NCBI GenBank assembly: GCA_029240395.1
Contig: JAREAJ010000044.1
Coordinates: forward strand, 1-6,360
Origin: Nitrososphaeraceae archaeon
Lineage (GTDB): Archaea > Thermoproteota > Nitrososphaeria > Nitrososphaerales > Nitrososphaeraceae
Direction of reading: 5' to 3'
DNA length: 6,360 nucleotides
Position numbers and translations under genes: made by a program. The notes below the pieces were generated by a model. The model searched no databases. It was not told the DNA's origin and worked only from the letters and a program-made list of their open reading frames with translations. Positions 1 to 4,458 of this stretch are shown here, piece by piece (within the stretch, counting starts at the first letter, position 1; every line of letters begins with the position of its first letter).

Positions 1-223
1 GGTCCGATTTTATTCTAAGGCAAACTGCTCCATTGCCCCTTGTTTTCCACGGTATGTTCGGGTTTAGCCGTATCAGCAAAGGATAATCAATAAAATTAGC
101 ACCAGTCCTTTCGAGGACATACTCTGTAATTTTAAATGCCAAATGTGTTGTACACTTCCCAAAAGGACTATCCGTGTCGTCTATTCCGATATGCAAGGAT
201 TCATCATTGAAAACAGAACTCAT
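1..223 (-). CDS. tiaS: tRNA(Ile2) 2-agmatinylcytidine synthetase TiaS (5' part only)
   Basis: TiaS uses ATP and agmatine to modify C34 of the CAU-anticodon tRNA-Ile into agmatidine, so that the tRNA reads AUA instead of AUG; it is cytoplasmic and essential in archaea. Only the first 74 residues are in the window; the gene runs off the left edge. The translation carries the N-terminal TiaS signature IGIDDTDSPFGKCTTHLA (residues 12-29), with the DDTDS acidic motif, and then DYPLLIRLNPNIPWKTRGNG near residues 49-68, a block typical of the family. The chosen start is the ATG at 223-221, placing DDTDS close to the N-terminus as is usual. No other in-frame ATG lies just upstream. A TATA-like TTATTATTA on the minus strand about 40 bases upstream sits between the arms of an inverted repeat. 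Seen: the motifs. Inferred: enzyme activity, since the catalytic and OB-fold regions are outside the window. Confidence 0.93.
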   Translation of the reverse strand, partial: MSSVFNDESLHIGIDDTDSPFGKCTTHLAFKITEYVLERTGANFIDYPLLIRLNPNIPWKTRGNGAVCLRIKSD

Positions 224-248
224 GTGATTTAGCTTGTTATAATTATGT

Positions 249-277
249 GTGAGGGATAATAATAAGCGCTCCCTCAC
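249..277 (-). promoter_or_regulatory. Inverted repeat flanking the TATA-like element of tiaS
   Basis: Perfect 8-base arms GTGAGGGA (249-256) and TCCCTCAC (270-277) enclose a 13-base AT-rich spacer. On the minus strand this spacer holds TTATTATTA, the best TATA-like stretch upstream of tiaS, about 40 bases before its ATG. It could be an operator that blocks TBP access, or a hairpin in a 5' leader if transcription starts further upstream. Symmetry and position are seen; regulation is inferred. Confidence 0.4.
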
Positions 278-410
278 GGCCATTTAAGCTATCGCATTCG
301 TTTCAGTCTTTGAACCGCTTTGTCAAAATATTATTCGAAATTTGGATGTTCATGTGCGTAAGACTCCAATATATGCTGGGTAACAAACAACATTTTAGAA
401 GATCATAAAG

Positions 411-420
411 TTATATAAAC
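411..420 (+). promoter_or_regulatory. TATA box, plus strand
   Basis: TTATATAAAC resembles an archaeal TATA box and would place a start site near 441-446. The next plus-strand features are the broken reading frame from 518 and a T-rich run at 774-787 that could end the transcript, giving a candidate unit of about 340 bases. Confidence 0.4.
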
Positions 421-517
421 AATGAATAGGGCTACCAGTGTGAATCGCTAATAAATCAAAAAGGGTGTTCGTTAACCCTCCTTAGCGTATCTGCAATGCG
501 GGCCCAGGGGGACATGT

Positions 518-830
518 ATGAAAATTCATTCGAGTCCTCTTACCCTTACCCCTGCTCTTCCTCTTCTTGCTCCTTTCTTATTTGATAAGATAAGAATAAA
601 GATAGTAGGTTATTTAGCTGGCGGGAAAAACTGCAGAAGATGTGAATACTATTTTTTCACGGAAAGATTGTTTTGTGAATGCTGCGCTCTTAGAGCTAGC
701 TAGGGAATTCAAGGAAAAGGTTAGAGCTAAGAAAAAATTAATTGCTGCATCACGAGCAAAAATAGAGGATTGGTGTTTTTTCTTTTTATTCGTCGCCGTC
801 TGCTGGGAGGATGCGAGTTATCTTAACTAG
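518..830 (+). pseudogene. Small frameshifted gene, unknown function
   Basis: I do not recognise this protein. From ATG 518 the frame gives a hydrophobic Leu/Pro-rich start, then FDKIRIKIVGYLAGGK, and turns into Cys-rich nonsense near 627. The next frame over has no ATG but continues naturally as KTAEDVNTIFSRKDCF and then a charged Ala/Lys/Glu helix ending IEDW near 770. Removing one base of the GGCGGG run at about 620-625 joins the two into a single plausible helical protein of roughly 85 residues. Formally the second frame stops at 828-830, but its last part (CFFFLF) comes from a T-run and overlaps the end of the convergent 786-1283 gene, so the true end may have been lost. The N-terminal part lies in a long pyrimidine tract (about 533-580), so the true start may be further in. 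It could instead be an intact gene hit by a sequencing error, or chance open frames. Confidence 0.35.
774..787 (+). terminator. T-rich run, likely plus-strand terminator
   Basis: TGTTTTTTCTTTTTA on the plus strand directly follows the coding-like part of the 518 frame. Archaeal RNA polymerase stops at such U-runs, often without a hairpin. Its position at the end of the broken gene, and not of the minus-strand gene that ends at 786, suggests a plus-strand transcript ends here. Confidence 0.4.
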
Positions 831-1283
831 CTCCGTGTCTGCCGCATTTATTCCCTGAGATGCTTTCAAGGTATCGCTGTTACCTGATGCTTCTTCGGCC
901 ATGTCAATATGAGTCCGCACTGTAACTAACTGTTGCCCGCCAGGACTGTCTTCCCCTCCGACCTGCGTGATAAGTGTATTTAGTTCAGTCTCTGCAGAGC
1001 CGAGCTCACCAACTGCTCCCGCAGGATCGTTGTCTTGAATGGCCTCACGTGCGGCATTGAGGTTATCTGTCAATGTGTTGAAGTCTTCTTGGGTTAGAAC
1101 GCCCATCGTATTGGTTTGGTTACCTGCTGCGGATCCTGTTTGGTTGGATATGGTAGCCGTGGCATTAGTTGCATTAGGTTGTTGACCAAAGGCTTCAAAG
1201 TTTGTCAATCCTGAAATAGATGCCGCTATTGCAATTAAGGAGGAAATTGCAATAACAGCAGATGTCTGTTTATTTTTATTCAT
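786..1283 (-). CDS. Secreted Asn/Thr-rich helical protein, unknown function
   Basis: A 165-residue protein with a classical signal peptide: MNKNKQ, a hydrophobic stretch at about residues 9-26, and a likely signal peptidase site after AFG (31-33). The mature part opens with a flexible linker of about 30 residues (34-60), rich in Asn, Thr, Gln and Gly, holding four N-glycosylation sequons (NAT at 37 and 40, NQT at 47 and 55). Then comes an acidic helical domain (61-165) with LTQEDFNTLTDNLNAAREAI and DTLKASQGINAADTELV, probably a small helical bundle. There is no Cys and no lipobox. Short secreted proteins of this build are common in Nitrososphaerales genomes, but no function is known to me. 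The ATG at 1283 is well placed for the signal peptide. A TATA-like GTTATATG (1314-1307) about 26 bases upstream suggests a nearly leaderless mRNA. It converges with the broken 518 frame. Attachment, adhesion or sensing are guesses. Confidence 0.85.
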   Translation of the reverse strand: MNKNKQTSAVIAISSLIAIAASISGLTNFEAFGQQPNATNATATISNQTGSAAGNQTNTMGVLTQEDFNTLTDNLNAAREAIQDNDPAGAVGELGSAETELNTLITQVGGEDSPGGQQLVTVRTHIDMAEEASGNSDTLKASQGINAADTELVKITRILPADGDE

Positions 1284-1306
1284 TACCCCAGTAGAGATAT
1301 CTATAA

Positions 1307-1336
1307 CATATAACGGTTGACTTTATTCCACCGTTA
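1307..1336 (-). promoter_or_regulatory. Promoter with overlapping inverted repeat, secreted-protein gene
   Basis: The minus strand has GTTATATG at 1314-1307, about 26 bases before the start codon, fitting a TATA box of a leaderless transcript. Perfect 7-base arms TAACGGT (1311-1317) and ACCGTTA (1330-1336), separated by 12 bases, cover the TATA/BRE side, as expected for a repressor or activator site. A second TATA-like CTATAAAG lies about 60 bases further upstream. The symmetry is seen; the regulatory role is inferred. Confidence 0.4.
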
Positions 1337-1405
1337 AGTTATAATCTTTATAGGATATCTTGTGCTATAATCGTGGGGCCTAATAATCATAGACTATTGC
1401 CCATC

Positions 1406-1471
1406 CCGCAGGTGAGGTCCCAGACTCAACCGCTCCTTGGCATTATTCATTTGTGGTTGAGTCATCTGCGG
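1406..1471. repeat. Long imperfect inverted repeat (hairpin with 9-base bulge)
   Basis: The left arm CCGCAGGTGA (1406-1415) pairs with TCATCTGCGG (1462-1471) with one mismatch. The inner arm CTCAACCGC (1425-1433) pairs with GTGGTTGAG (1453-1461) with one mismatch. The left side carries nine extra bases between the two stems, and the loop is 19 bases. About 19 pairs is far more than chance folding here. It sits at the downstream end of the decayed mscL gene, so it may be an old minus-strand transcript end, a structured RNA or a small mobile-element relic. Confidence 0.5.
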
Positions 1472-1537
1472 TTCTCTTAAAGTAAGTGTTGTTAAATAGA
1501 ATCTTGATTTCACTATTTCTTTTCTTCTGATGGACAG

Positions 1538-1834
1538 TTTTGTTTTGTCTTCGACTAACTTATACCTTGATAGTTGTCTATATGCGAGGAATACAGAGCA
1601 ATGATTAAAAAGTCAATTATGTTGGATATCAAATCACCACATTTGAACTCTGTAGTAGAACCCGCAAGGTTAGTAACTTTGAAAGTCATCGTTTCAAGAC
1701 CTCCTGCTGGCAAGAATAATCCAATGAATGGATCGATAATGTCATTTACAAAAGTTACCAATCTGGATGCTGCTTGACCATTACAAAAGCAATTGCAATA
1801 CCTATTATAATGTCTTGAGGAAGTCAAAGAACTC
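1538..1834 (-). pseudogene. mscL: Large-conductance mechanosensitive channel MscL, decayed
   Basis: MscL is a pentameric inner-membrane pore that opens under hypo-osmotic shock. Read on the minus strand across frames, this gives EFFDFLKTL (1834-1808), then IIGIAIAFVM (1808-1779), then GQAASRLVTFVNDIIDPFIG followed by the periplasmic-loop-like region and SNIIDFLIIAL (1779-1594), then VFLAYRQLSRYKLVEDKTK (1594-1538). Together these reproduce the order of MscL: amphipathic N-helix, TM1, loop, TM2 and charged C-terminal helix. Three frame breaks are visible: an in-frame TAA at 1807-1805, a single-base loss around 1779-1781 (ATGGTCAA where ATGGGTCAA is expected), and a small deletion at about 1594 that fuses TM2 to another frame. 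A TAA also precedes the EFFDF segment, and I could not find a clean N-terminus. The last frame stays open to a TAG at 1396-1394. The longest single frame (1827-1555, TTG start) is a chimera lacking TM1 and the end of TM2. A functional channel is very unlikely. Confidence 0.82.
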
Positions 1835-1961
1835 TTAGGCTAATGTTCTTCTAACTTTCGCCTGCACATCCGCTCTTCAAACCTAACATTCCATGGGTTG
1901 GACATGGGCCAGTAGCAAATTACCACCCAGTCTGATATGCATACTTAGTAGTAAGTCAACA

Positions 1962-2003
1962 CCTTTAAATACAAGTAGGTCCAGCGCTTTGAATATTTAT
2001 AGC
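1962..2003 (-). promoter_or_regulatory. Two TATA boxes upstream of decayed mscL
   Basis: On the minus strand, GCTATAAATA (2003-1994) and TATTTAAAGG (1971-1962) are good TATA-like boxes. They lie 130-170 bases upstream of the first recognisable MscL residues. The first shares GCTATAAATA with the promoter of the recombinase fragment at 2290-2281. They are probably the old mscL promoters, so the pseudogene may still be transcribed. Confidence 0.4.
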
Positions 2004-2020
2004 AGAGGATGCCGCGCAGT

Positions 2021-2257
2021 CTACTGAACTAGGTTGTCACTCCTAAGAGTCATAATATAATCTATAGTCTGGGATTCGATAAGCCGCGGATTGTTACTAT
2101 TAACTAGCAATTCTTCAGCGTCAGTAATCTTCAGATGGTTAAGATATCTTTTGATGGAATTAATATAACCCCTCTTTGAGGCTGGTGATTTGATGGCGTT
2201 AATGAAGTTGTCGAAGGATTTCCCTCTTAGTTCAGCTATAGCGGCTGTAGCAGACAA
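2021..2257 (-). pseudogene. Tyrosine recombinase N-terminal domain, truncated
   Basis: The 78 residues resemble the core-binding (SAM-like) domain of archaeal tyrosine recombinases: KSFDNFINAIKSPASKRGY, then YLNHLKITDAEELL, NNPRLIESQTIDYIMTLRSD. The expected continuation into the catalytic domain (R...HxxR...Y) is missing: the frame stops at 2023-2021 and no catalytic-domain sequence is seen in any minus-strand frame down to 1860. A full enzyme would be about 300 residues or more. The start is a TTG at 2257, and a strong TATA box at 2288-2281 puts transcription start almost on it, so the 5' end seems natural and the truncation is at the 3' end. It could be a leftover of an integrated element, or a small DNA-binding protein kept for its own sake. 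The family call rests on recognising the IESQ-IDYIM block; no search was run. Confidence 0.65.
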
Positions 2258-2280
2258 CAGATTAGTTAATTACTACGCGG

Positions 2281-2288
2281 TATTTATA
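2281..2288 (-). promoter_or_regulatory. TATA box of the recombinase fragment
   Basis: TATAAATA on the minus strand, in the context GGCTATAAATACC, has its centre 27 bases before the TTG start at 2257. That spacing predicts a leaderless or near-leaderless mRNA and supports the TTG as the real start. Confidence 0.55.
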
Positions 2289-2343
2289 GCCTAACAAAAT
2301 ACGATAAACAACATTTTACAAGCCTCATCCGCGATAATGAAAG

Positions 2344-2350
2344 TTAAATA
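2344..2350 (+). promoter_or_regulatory. TATA box of the Rieske gene
   Basis: TTAAATA is centred about 31 bases before the ATG at 2378, predicting a leader of only a few bases. The TATAAAT at 2363-2369 is too close to the ATG to serve. No Shine-Dalgarno sequence is visible, in keeping with a short leader. Confidence 0.4.
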
Positions 2351-2377
2351 TGGCTACCTTATCTGTATAAATTTATT

Positions 2378-2686
2378 ATGGCCAAGGTAGTTGTCGGTAA
2401 AACTTCGGAAATTCCGCAAGGAAAAATGAGCCACGCGACTGCAGGAGGAAAGGAGATTTTGGTTGCAAATATAGATGGCAGTTACTATGCAATAAATAAT
2501 ATATGCAACCATGCAGGCGCCGAACTCCATGAAGGTGAACTTGACGGAAAAGAGCTGACCTGTCCGTGGCATGGTGCTAAATGGGATGCTACAACAGGCA
2601 ATTTGATTTGGTTTCCTCAGAAATTAAATGGTCTGGAGTCTTACAAGGTTACTGTAGAAAATGACACTGTGTATATTGAAGTGTAG
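2378..2686 (+). CDS. Rieske-type [2Fe-2S] ferredoxin
   Basis: A complete 102-residue soluble Rieske protein. The cluster ligands are C43-x-H45 in ICNHAGAEL and C62-x2-H65 in TCPWHGAKWD, with 16 residues between H45 and C62, as in small Rieske ferredoxins. The N-terminal strands (KVVVGKTSEIPQGK) and the C-terminal ESYKVTVENDTVYIEV complete the usual fold. There is no signal peptide or membrane anchor and no catalytic domain, so it acts in the cytoplasm as an electron carrier rather than a bc1 subunit or an oxygenase alpha subunit. The two cysteines that form the extra disulfide in bc1-type Rieske proteins are absent. Such proteins serve dioxygenases or nitrite reductase (NirD-like); no partner is encoded nearby, so its redox partner cannot be named. 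The gene stands alone with its own TATA box and ATG start, divergent from the recombinase fragment. Confidence 0.93.
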   Translation: MAKVVVGKTSEIPQGKMSHATAGGKEILVANIDGSYYAINNICNHAGAELHEGELDGKELTCPWHGAKWDATTGNLIWFPQKLNGLESYKVTVENDTVYIEV

Positions 2687-2908
2687 TATACAAATGCTGA
2701 CTGACCAGCGGTTAGCGGTCCTTTCCAAAGGCGGAATTTGACAGCCTAGTATAAAATGGGTTACTTCATAATCCTTTAAGAAAATACTACATTAATAATA
2801 AAGAAAAATTCTATTAACCTTTTCTTAGCGTTCTCTATTAAGAAGATTTCACCTCATCTCTAATATAGGAGAGAAGAAATTGATGATTACCGGTTCTGCA
2901 AGTGGAGA

Positions 2909-2924
2909 TCAGGGTTAGCCCTGA
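2909..2924 (+). repeat. Perfect small hairpin
   Basis: TCAGGG (2909-2914) and CCCTGA (2919-2924) form a perfect 6-base-pair stem around the tetraloop TTAG. It lies 19 bases before the larger hairpin at 2943-2987, so the two could stack in one RNA. Confidence 0.4.
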
Positions 2925-2942
2925 ATTCGCTGTATTTCACAC

Positions 2943-2987
2943 AGAAAATGGGTAAGGGAAGGATGAAGGAAAAACCTCCCATTTTCT
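2943..2987. terminator. 10-bp hairpin, likely terminator of the convergent pair
   Basis: AGAAAATGGG (2943-2952) and CCCATTTTCT (2978-2987) are perfectly complementary across a 25-base purine-rich loop. On the minus strand the hairpin comes about 50 bases after the stop at 3038, and its loop contains TTTTT (2975-2971), which would end that transcript. On the plus strand it would close any transcript from the Rieske gene or the orphan promoter. A terminator role is inferred from position. Confidence 0.4.
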
Positions 2988-3037
2988 AGTTATTATATTC
3001 CTAGATTGTGCGATTTGAATAGTCGACTTTGGGAAAC

Positions 3038-3397
3038 TTATTTCTGCAGTTTTTTCTGTACCGAGCCTATCCTATCGTCAAAAGTCGCCGATTTATCTCT
3101 CCTTTCGTCTATTCGAATTGTAGAGATTATCCTCGTTACGTTGCCTTCCTGTTTCAGCGAATCGTGAGTAGCATCTATAGCCTTTAGTATTTTTGCAAAA
3201 TCTCTTGTCTCAATATGTGTTCCCATAGACGTCAGCACTACATTGAGTCCCTCTATTTTACGAATAGCGTCGAATGCCTTAGCTATGTATTTGCTCATAC
3301 CCGAATCTGAGATAGCGTTCTCTTTGTCTCCTCTGCTCGAAATTATGGGAATTACGCTTATCTCTGCGTGAACAAGCGGTTGAACTTCCAAATTCAT
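3038..3397 (-). CDS. MTH1187/YqgV-type thiamine-binding-like protein (DUF77)
   Basis: The 119-residue protein matches the Thiamine_BP/DUF77 family (MTH1187, YqgV, one half of YkoF), ferredoxin-like folds that bind thiamine or related small ligands. Visible marks are HAEISVIPI (residues 10-18), the TSMGTHIE block (56-63) and the family's closing motif STIRIDERRDK (92-102), followed by DDRIGSVQKKL. Length is slightly above the usual 95-105 because of about eight extra residues at the N-terminus; the ATG at 3397 is the only in-frame ATG there. There is no signal peptide or membrane segment, so it is cytoplasmic. Biochemical function in archaea is not settled; thiamine binding follows from relatives and is not shown by this sequence. 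No thiamine biosynthesis or transport gene is nearby. A TATA-like GCTTTAAT about 25 bases upstream of the start points to a leaderless mRNA. It is divergent from the methyltransferase gene. Confidence 0.88.
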   Translation of the reverse strand: MNLEVQPLVHAEISVIPIISSRGDKENAISDSGMSKYIAKAFDAIRKIEGLNVVLTSMGTHIETRDFAKILKAIDATHDSLKQEGNVTRIISTIRIDERRDKSATFDDRIGSVQKKLQK

Positions 3398-3414
3398 TGG
3401 AGTCCATATGGCTT

Positions 3415-3461
3415 ACAACATTAAAGCATATTGGTACAACATATTACTACAACATGTTACT
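3415..3461. repeat. Tandem 13-base repeats in a divergent promoter region
   Basis: ACAACATATTACT (3436-3448) is followed immediately by ACAACATGTTACT (3449-3461), with 12 of 13 bases the same. A third partial copy, ACAACAT, lies at 3415-3421. The second unit contains the palindrome AACATGTT. The array lies just upstream of the minus-strand DUF77 gene and within the 177-base region shared with the methyltransferase gene. Direct repeats there are typical of binding sites for a regulator; the regulator is unknown. Confidence 0.5.
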
Positions 3462-3531
3462 AAACCGAACGTATCATATCATCACAGGGTGAGACCCTCT
3501 AGTTCCATGACAATAAATTCTTAAGGCTATC

Positions 3532-3538
3532 AAATATA
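3532..3538 (+). promoter_or_regulatory. TATA-like element of the methyltransferase gene
   Basis: AAATATA in CTATCAAATATACAAAG would start transcription near 3560, leaving a leader of about 15 bases before the TTG start at 3575. A small hairpin AGGGT-GAG-ACCCT at 3486-3498 lies further upstream. Confidence 0.35.
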
Positions 3539-3574
3539 CAAAGAAATAACCTTGCATCATATGGTCACCGTTAC

Positions 3575-4366
3575 TTGAACATACAACATTTCCTTTCTTC
3601 GTTACCACAATCGGCTTTGAAGGGCGAAGCAGTCTCTTTGCCGGACAGCGTAATAAGAAACTTATTCAGATTTGCCCGGCTCAGAAGTACAGACGTCTTC
3701 TATCATTTGGGATGTGGCACGAACAACACTCTAAGACTAGCGGCAACTGAATTTAACGTAAAAAAATCTATCGGAATTGAGATCAGAAAATCATTGGCAG
3801 TTAAGGCCAGCAACAGGGTAAAGGATATCAAAAATGCTCACATATTTAATCAAGACATTAGAAAAACGAAAATTTCCGATGCTACCGTAATACTGTTCTG
3901 GTTCACAGATGTCAAGATCATTCGTCATATGACCAAACGGTTTGAAAGTGAGCTAGCAGATGGAGCCCGAATTATAACAATCTGGTCGCCATTAGAACTC
4001 ATGATTCCTGCTAAGGTTGAATTTCCATTCTTTGTGTGCAAAAAGCCATTCCGCTATGCTACTAACCTATCTGAACAGATCAATGCGATTTACGGTACTG
4101 CTTGTATTGATTTTACAGCATCTTGGCTGTTGTCCGAAAAATACATTAATGCTCTGGAGGTTGTTCAAGGCAAACATATCAGATTTCTCACTATGTTGCA
4201 CAGCATGATCATTTGGATAAATGCATGGAACTCGGGTGTAGCTTGCGAAAAAGAAGTTCCGCCACCGGTAACAACTTATCTCGGAATCCTAAAAACATTT
4301 TTCAACATTGATTTGTCGACTATGATCAAGGCTGGTGGTAGACACGCTCCAGACCATGATACTTAG
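3575..4366 (+). CDS. SAM-dependent methyltransferase, aKMT/DOT1-like, with C-terminal extension
   Basis: The 263-residue protein has a class I (Rossmann) methyltransferase domain at about 25-160. Motif I is FYHLGCGTNN (42-51), where relatives such as crenarchaeal aKMT have DLGCGDG. The acidic strand-2 end is IGIEI (66-70), with E69 placed to bind the ribose. Then come NQDIRKTKISDATVILFWF and LADGARIITIW. The order and the NVKKSIGIE block resemble archaeal protein-lysine methyltransferases of the aKMT type, so a protein substrate is plausible but not shown. Residues 160-263 form an extension absent from aKMT, with FTASWLLSEKYINALE, LHSMIIWINAWNSGVACEKE and PPPVTTYLGILKTFFNIDL; I cannot assign it a function. 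The start is a TTG: no in-frame ATG exists upstream, and the ATG at 3561 is out of frame and stops after five codons. There is no signal peptide. It may be inactive if the changed motif I loses SAM. Confidence 0.8.
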   Translation: MNIQHFLSSLPQSALKGEAVSLPDSVIRNLFRFARLRSTDVFYHLGCGTNNTLRLAATEFNVKKSIGIEIRKSLAVKASNRVKDIKNAHIFNQDIRKTKISDATVILFWFTDVKIIRHMTKRFESELADGARIITIWSPLELMIPAKVEFPFFVCKKPFRYATNLSEQINAIYGTACIDFTASWLLSEKYINALEVVQGKHIRFLTMLHSMIIWINAWNSGVACEKEVPPPVTTYLGILKTFFNIDLSTMIKAGGRHAPDHDT

Positions 4367-4371
4367 CTTGT

Positions 4372-4417
4372 AAAGAGAAAAAGTCCGATTATTGGTTGGT
4401 ATGTTATCTCTCTTTTT
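4372..4417 (+). terminator. Stem plus T-run after the methyltransferase gene
   Basis: AAAGAGA (4372-4378) can pair with TCTCTTT (4409-4415), and the right arm runs into TTTTT (4413-4417). It starts six bases after the stop codon at 4364-4366. The 30-base loop makes the hairpin weak, but the T-run alone can stop archaeal RNA polymerase. Confidence 0.4.
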
Positions 4418-4424
4418 GCTATAA

Positions 4425-4436
4425 CACAATATTGTG
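4425..4436. repeat. Perfect 12-base palindrome
   Basis: CACAATATTGTG reads the same on both strands. It shares the ACAAT...ATTGT half-sites with the palindrome at the pckA promoter 140 bases downstream, though with closer half-site spacing. It may be a second site for the same regulator. Confidence 0.35.
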
Positions 4437-4458
4437 ATGCAAAAATTCAAAAGCAAGC

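Larger units (their letters stand above)
224..517. other. Intergenic spacer between divergent tiaS and the 518 reading frame
   Basis: No protein or tRNA was recognised here. Besides the tiaS dyad, it holds a good plus-strand TATA box (TTATATAAAC, 411-420) and a small hairpin AGGGT/ACCCT with an 8-base loop around 462-479. A GGGCCC palindrome followed by a G-run lies just before the ATG at 518. The rest is AT-rich without visible structure. Confidence 0.6.
2687..3037. other. Convergent spacer with orphan promoter and hairpins
   Basis: This stretch lies between the ends of the Rieske gene and the minus-strand gene at 3038-3397. No coding region was recognised. It contains an unassigned plus-strand TATA box (TATAAAA, 2750-2756), a weak AT-rich stem AAGAAAA/TTTTCTT (2801-2826) ending in a T-run, a tight hairpin at 2909-2924 and a strong 10-base-pair hairpin at 2943-2987. 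It may hold a small RNA or simply the terminators of the two flanking genes. Confidence 0.55.

Noticed and set aside
1574..1777. Plus-strand open frame of 67 codons
   Set aside because: It lies antisense to the decayed mscL, whose minus-strand translation is clearly protein-like; the plus-strand product has no family features.
385..2318. 13-base direct repeat AAACAACATTTTA at 385-397 and 2306-2318 as element ends
   Set aside because: AT-rich and short; a match of this length is expected by chance in a window this size, and neither copy abuts the recombinase fragment or a tRNA.
2354..2572. Minus-strand open frame over the Rieske gene
   Set aside because: The plus strand has both cluster-binding motifs and full family length; the opposite frame is a by-product.
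2868..2919. Eleven-codon peptide with GGAGAG ahead of ATG 2884, stop in the hairpin loop
   Set aside because: It looks like a leader peptide, but no plus-strand gene follows; the next gene is on the other strand, so attenuation makes no sense.
2880..2924. Possible box C/D guide RNA (TGATGA at 2881 and CTGA at 2921)
   Set aside because: The internal C' and D' boxes are poor, the terminal stem is about 3 pairs, and the supposed guide before box D folds on itself in the 2909-2924 hairpin.
3561..3576. ATG at 3561 as start of the methyltransferase
   Set aside because: It is out of frame and meets TGA after five codons, so the TTG at 3575 was kept.
4017..4208. Second plus-strand frame inside the methyltransferase gene
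   Set aside because: Fully contained in a better-supported gene and without recognisable features.
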